Shown one piece after another: positions 5,527 through 8,763 of a stretch of DNA of 8,763 bases. Both the position numbers and the translations under genes were made by a program. The DNA comes from JARRNJ01 sp037385045. GTDB lineage: Bacteria; Pseudomonadota; Gammaproteobacteria; JASBUN01. How positions within the stretch are numbered: the stretch's first letter is position 1; every line of letters begins with the position of its first letter. Below the pieces are notes generated by a model. The model was not told the DNA's origin and made no database searches. It saw nothing but the letters and a program-made list of their open reading frames with translations. The DNA lies in assembly GCA_037385045.1 (NCBI GenBank), contig JARRNJ010000105.1, positions 1-8,763 of the forward strand, in the 5' to 3' direction.

Positions 5527-6588
5527 TCAACGCACCCGGGACAACGCCACCAGCCCCGCCGCCGTGAACAGCAGGCTCGGCAGCAGCGCACTCAGAAAGG
5601 GGCTGATGCCGTACACCAAACCCATGTAGTTCAAGGCCTGATTCAGCAAATAGAAGCCCAGCCCCATCAGTGCGCCCACCAGCAGCCGCACGCCGGCACT
5701 GGCCGAGCGCATGGAGCCGAACACGAACGGCAGCGCCAACAGCAGCATCACCAGCGTCGACAGCGGCGTTACCACCTTGACCCAGAACGCCAGCTGGTAG
5801 CGGCGCGGGTCAAGATTGTTGCGCTTCATGTATTGCACGTAGCGATACAGCGACAACGCGGGAAGGTCGTTGGGATCCACCGACAACACCTCCAGCAGGC
5901 CCGGGTCCAGCAGCGAATCCCAGCGGGCCCGGGTGGCGGTGTGGGTGGTGACGCCGGTGTCGCGGATCGTGCTCTGCTCGATGTCGTGCAGCGTCCAGCG
6001 CCCACCGTGGTATTCCGCCGTCGCGGCATGGGTGATGGTGCGCAGGCGCCGGTGGGCGCCGTAGCTGTAGATGTAGATGTTCTCCAGCCGGGCGCCCGGA
6101 AGCACCCGGCGGATGTTGACGAAGTTGTCCCCGTCCCGGGCCCAGAATCCGTAATCGCTTTCCAGGGTGACGTAACCCGACCGGGTGGCCGCGCGCATGT
6201 TCTGGGCATACTCCTCGCCGGGCGGCGCCAGCACCTCGCCCAGGAATGCAGCCACCAGCACCAGCACCAGGCCGGCCTGCAGCACGGCGCGCACGATGCG
6301 CGCCACCGACAGCCCGGAGGCGCGCATGACCACTAGTTCGCTGTGCCCGGCGAGCGTGCCCAGGCCCATGAGGGCACCCAGCAGCACAGCCGTGGGAAAC
6401 AGCTCGTAGGCACGCCGCGGCAGGGTCAACAACACGTACAGCGCCACCTGGGGCACGCCGTAATGGCCGGTGACATCGCTCAGCTGCGACATGAATGCAA
6501 ACAGCCCGGCCACCGATGCCAGGATCAGCGCCGCCAGCAGCGTGGTGCGGATGACGGTGGCGGCGATATAGCGGTCAATGATGGTCAC
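5527..6588 (-). CDS. lptG: LptG, LPS export ABC transporter permease
   Basis: LptG and LptF form the inner-membrane permease of the LptB2FG transporter, which extracts lipopolysaccharide from the inner membrane and passes it to LptC. The protein has 353 residues from GTG 6588 (E. coli LptG 360). It begins VTIIDRYIAATVIRTT, with a first membrane helix at about 10-35, two more at about 60-120 including ELFPTAVLLGALMGLGTLAGHSE, a periplasmic domain at about 130-265 (YGFWARDGDNFVNIR is typical), and three C-terminal helices from about 270. The GTG overlaps the lptF TGA as GTGA, so translation is coupled. The intact YjgQ-type architecture makes a functional protein likely. It faces the RDD gene at its 3' end, with no T-run terminator visible. 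Confidence 0.95.
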   Translation of the reverse strand: MTIIDRYIAATVIRTTLLAALILASVAGLFAFMSQLSDVTGHYGVPQVALYVLLTLPRRAYELFPTAVLLGALMGLGTLAGHSELVVMRASGLSVARIVRAVLQAGLVLVLVAAFLGEVLAPPGEEYAQNMRAATRSGYVTLESDYGFWARDGDNFVNIRRVLPGARLENIYIYSYGAHRRLRTITHAATAEYHGGRWTLHDIEQSTIRDTGVTTHTATRARWDSLLDPGLLEVLSVDPNDLPALSLYRYVQYMKRNNLDPRRYQLAFWVKVVTPLSTLVMLLLALPFVFGSMRSASAGVRLLVGALMGLGFYLLNQALNYMGLVYGISPFLSALLPSLLFTAAGLVALSRVR

Positions 6589-7703
6589 GGCAGCGGCTCC
6601 ACTCTGCGCGGGATGCGTCCCGTGAGCCGGCCCCAGCTCCAGGCAAAGCCGTATTGGTGCATCACCAACAGCGCCACCACCACCAGCAGCGAGCCATGCA
6701 CCCACCAGATGCCGATCGAGGGCGGCACGTAACCTTTGTTGACCCAGGTGCGCGCGATGGCCAGCAGGTTGTAATAAAAGACGTACACCAACACCGCCAC
6801 AAACAACTTGCCATAAGTGCCCTTGCGCGGCTTGACGCGCCCGATCGCCACCGCCAGCAGCCCCAGCAACACCGCCGCCAGGGGCACTGACAAGCGCCAC
6901 TGCAACTCGGCCGCCTGGCGCGGATCAGTGGCACCCCACAGTTGGGAGGTGGGCACCGTGTTGAGACGGGTGGTGGTCGTGGGCGGCGGCGGCGTGCGCA
7001 GCAGCAGACCGTGTTTGGCGAAGTGCAGAATCCGGAACCGGGCGCTGCCCGGCAGGCCCTCATAGCGCGATCCGTCGACCAGCACCAGATAGCGTTCGCC
7101 GGTGGCGGAATCGTCTTCTATATAGCCCTGGGCGGCGGTCAGCAACACCAGTTTGCCGTGTTGACGCAGGTGGATGAATACGTTGTGCAGATGATGGTCC
7201 GGCGTCACGCGCTCGGCGTAAATCACCCACTCGCCGCGGCTGCCCTCGCGAAACCGCCCGGCCGTGATCGCGGACAAGTCCATCTGCTGCTGGGCGCGAG
7301 CGATGAGCTTGAGTTCCATGGCATCGGACCACGGCACCACGTGCAGCGACATCCAACCCTGGATCAATGCCATGGGTACGGCGATCAGCATTACGGCCCG
7401 GTATAGGCGGGTGACACCAACGCCGCAGGCCGACAACGCCACCATTTCGTTGTCCTTGTACATGCGCCCCATGACCAGGAGCACGGCCAGATACAGCGCC
7501 AACGGCAGCAGCAGCAGCAGATACTTGACTCCCTTGAGCGCCACCAGGGTGAAGATGATATCTCCCGGCAACTGGCCGGCGGCGGCATCGGCAAGATAGT
7601 GCACCAGGCGGTTGCTGAGAAAGATGGCGAGCAACACCAGCGCCACGGCCAGCAGCGTCTGCAGAATCTGACGGGCAAAATAACGGTCAATTACCGCGAT
7701 CAT
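6585..7703 (-). CDS. lptF: LptF, LPS export ABC transporter permease
   Basis: This is the partner of LptG in the LPS export transporter at the inner membrane. It has 372 residues (E. coli 366) and starts MIAVIDRYFARQILQTLLAV. Hydrophobic helices lie at about 15-35, 50-75 and 100-120; MYKDNEMVALSACGVG is the coupling-helix region expected to contact LptB. The periplasmic domain is at about 135-265, with GEWVIYAERV and GYIEDD. It is followed by the family PTSQL-AELQWRLS-P segment and three C-terminal helices; GRVKPRKGTYGKL is typical of the family. The start at 7703 has AAGG about 9 nt upstream. It heads lptF-lptG and diverges from pepA, the arrangement known in E. coli. A proline/threonine-rich run (TPPPPTTTT) sits between the periplasmic domain and the membrane part. 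Confidence 0.95.
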   Translation of the reverse strand: MIAVIDRYFARQILQTLLAVALVLLAIFLSNRLVHYLADAAAGQLPGDIIFTLVALKGVKYLLLLLPLALYLAVLLVMGRMYKDNEMVALSACGVGVTRLYRAVMLIAVPMALIQGWMSLHVVPWSDAMELKLIARAQQQMDLSAITAGRFREGSRGEWVIYAERVTPDHHLHNVFIHLRQHGKLVLLTAAQGYIEDDSATGERYLVLVDGSRYEGLPGSARFRILHFAKHGLLLRTPPPPTTTTRLNTVPTSQLWGATDPRQAAELQWRLSVPLAAVLLGLLAVAIGRVKPRKGTYGKLFVAVLVYVFYYNLLAIARTWVNKGYVPPSIGIWWVHGSLLVVVALLVMHQYGFAWSWGRLTGRIPRRVEPLP

Positions 7704-7764
7704 AGTCCGGCCTTGTCCGGGAACCTGGCGTTTTGCGGAACAAACGGCATCTTTGGAGAAAAAT

Positions 7765-7773
7765 TGCTAGAAT
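7765..7773 (+). promoter_or_regulatory. Candidate extended -10 promoter for pepA
   Basis: TGCTAGAAT combines a TG one base upstream with a 4-of-6 -10 hexamer (TAGAAT, 5 of 6 to TATAAT). No good -35 is found at 16-18 nt, as expected for an extended -10 promoter. It would give a leader of roughly 135 nt before the pepA ATG. Within that leader TCGCTT (7863-7868) and AAGCGA (7879-7884) can form a six-pair stem. For the divergent lptF direction I see only weak hexamers (ATGACA near 7784-7789) and do not call a site. Confidence 0.45.
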
Positions 7774-7917
7774 TTGGCCTTTACTGTCATTGCGCCGGAC
7801 CGGGCAGCCGAACTCGGTTCGCGCCATCATAGCGGGATTTGGGCGCGGCAGCGACCGACGTTTCGCTTGCGGCGCCCGAAGCGAGCCGAGGCCGCGTTCG
7901 CCCCTGGAGAACATTCA

Positions 7918-8763
7918 ATGGAATTCACAGTCAAGAGCGGAAATCCGGAAAAACAACGCAGCGCCTGTGTGGTGGTCGGCGTGTTTGAGCCGCGCCGGCT
8001 GTCGCCGGCGGCCGAACAGCTGGACCAGGCCAGCGAAGGTCTGATTTCCAATCTGGTACGGCGTGGGGTGCGGGCGCGAGCGGGAGTTCGACCTGCGCCA
8101 GTTCCGCAATGCGGTGAGCACCGCTGTCGGGACCCTGAATGACGGCGGCGCCATGGAGGCGGTGTGCTGTCTGACCGAACTGCCTCTCAAAGGGCATGAC
8201 GTGGCGTCGCGGGTCACCCAGGCGGTGCTGGCCGCCGACGGCGCACTTTTCCGTTCCGATCAGCTTAAGAGCAAGAAGACCGAACGGCGGCGGCCGCTGC
8301 GCAAGCTGGTGCTGAGCATTCCGAGCCGGCGCGAGCTGACGGAGTGCGAGGAAGCGGTACGCGTCGGCCAGGCGATCGCCGAGGGCGCCGCCCTGGCCAA
8401 GGAACTGGGCAACCTGCCCGGCAACATCTGCACCCCCACCTACCTGGCCGAGCAGGCGCGGCAGCTGGGCAAGCAGCACAAAAAGCTCAAGGTCGAGGTC
8501 CTGGAGCAGGCGGACATGGAGAAACTGGGAATGGGCGCGCTGCTGTCCGTGGCCCGGGGCAGCCGCCAGCCGCCGAAGCTCATTATCATGCAGTACCGGG
8601 GCGGCGCCAAGGACGAAAAGCCCGTGGCCTTTGTCGGCAAGGGCTTGACGTTCGATGCCGGTGGTATCTCCATCAAGCCGGCCCAGGCCATGGACGAGAT
8701 GAAGTACGACATGTGTGGCGCCGCCGGCGTGCTGGGCGCGATGCGCGCCTGCGTGGAGCTCGA
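7918..8763 (+). pseudogene. pepA: pepA, leucyl aminopeptidase, frameshifted by a deletion and cut by the window edge
   Basis: PepA is a cytosolic M17 zinc/manganese aminopeptidase, also a DNA-binding protein in E. coli. The ATG at 7918 has GGAGA 7 nt upstream, and the frame begins MEFTVKSGNPEKQRSACVVV as in the family. After LISNLVRR (to 8064) this frame turns to nonsense and stops at 8142. The family sequence resumes in the +1 frame at V-GCGREREFDLRQFRN (from 8063) and stays open to the edge. The roughly 25 residues that normally join RRG to (V/I)GCG are missing, so about 80 nt are lost. The downstream part keeps ELGNLPGNICTPTYLA, VGKGLTFDAGGISIKP (metal- and substrate-binding Lys/Asp) and DEMKYDMCGAAG. 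A restart at ATG 8153 would lack the N-terminal region. With no other damage, the lesion is either recent or an assembly error. Confidence 0.85.

Noticed and set aside
6950..7000. Proline/threonine-rich run in LptF
   Set aside because: This lies in the variable linker before the C-terminal helices, where LptF proteins commonly carry proline-rich sequence.
1..8763. CRISPR arrays, tRNA or rRNA genes, insertion sequences
   Set aside because: No regularly spaced repeats, no tRNA-like or rRNA sequence and no transposase motif were seen.

Overview
The window is high-GC DNA with tightly packed genes. It looks like a gammaproteobacterium, because it carries the oxygen-independent ubiquinone trio ubiU/ubiV/ubiT and the divergent pepA / lptF-lptG arrangement known from Escherichia coli and relatives. 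The GC-rich codon use and the DUF2173-type small proteins would suit a sulfur-oxidising or Chromatiales-like lineage, but that placement is inference.

Region 1 (1-3088): a partial divergent gene leaves the window at the left edge. It is followed by a near-consensus FNR/Anr box at 132-145 and a rightward operon of a YhcC-type radical SAM protein (TIGR01212 family), ubiU and ubiV. The operon junctions are tight: a 5 nt gap and then near-overlap. Region 2 (3089-3257) is a short convergent intergenic stretch with repeats. Region 3 (3258-4911) is a leftward cluster. Three consecutive small, cysteine-containing DUF2173 (roadblock-like) paralogs lead into ubiT, and a second near-consensus FNR/Anr box (3786-3799) lies just upstream of ubiT. 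Region 4 (about 5059-5514) is an RDD-family membrane protein. Region 5 (5527-7703) is lptF-lptG, the LPS-export permease pair, leftward and translationally coupled. Region 6 (7704-8763) is the divergent promoter region and the 5' part of pepA, which is broken by what looks like an ~80 bp deletion with frameshift.

The left half reads as a low-oxygen module. UbiU and UbiV (U32-family Fe-S proteins) with UbiT (SCP2 lipid-binding protein) make ubiquinone without O2, and both transcription units carry an FNR/Anr-like site at a plausible class II promoter distance. The radical SAM gene in front of ubiUV and the three DUF2173 genes in front of ubiT are the uncharacterised members, and so the best candidates for something new. 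Two sequence lesions also stand out: a 10-residue shortfall in the N-terminal half of UbiU, and the broken pepA. Either could be real or an assembly error.
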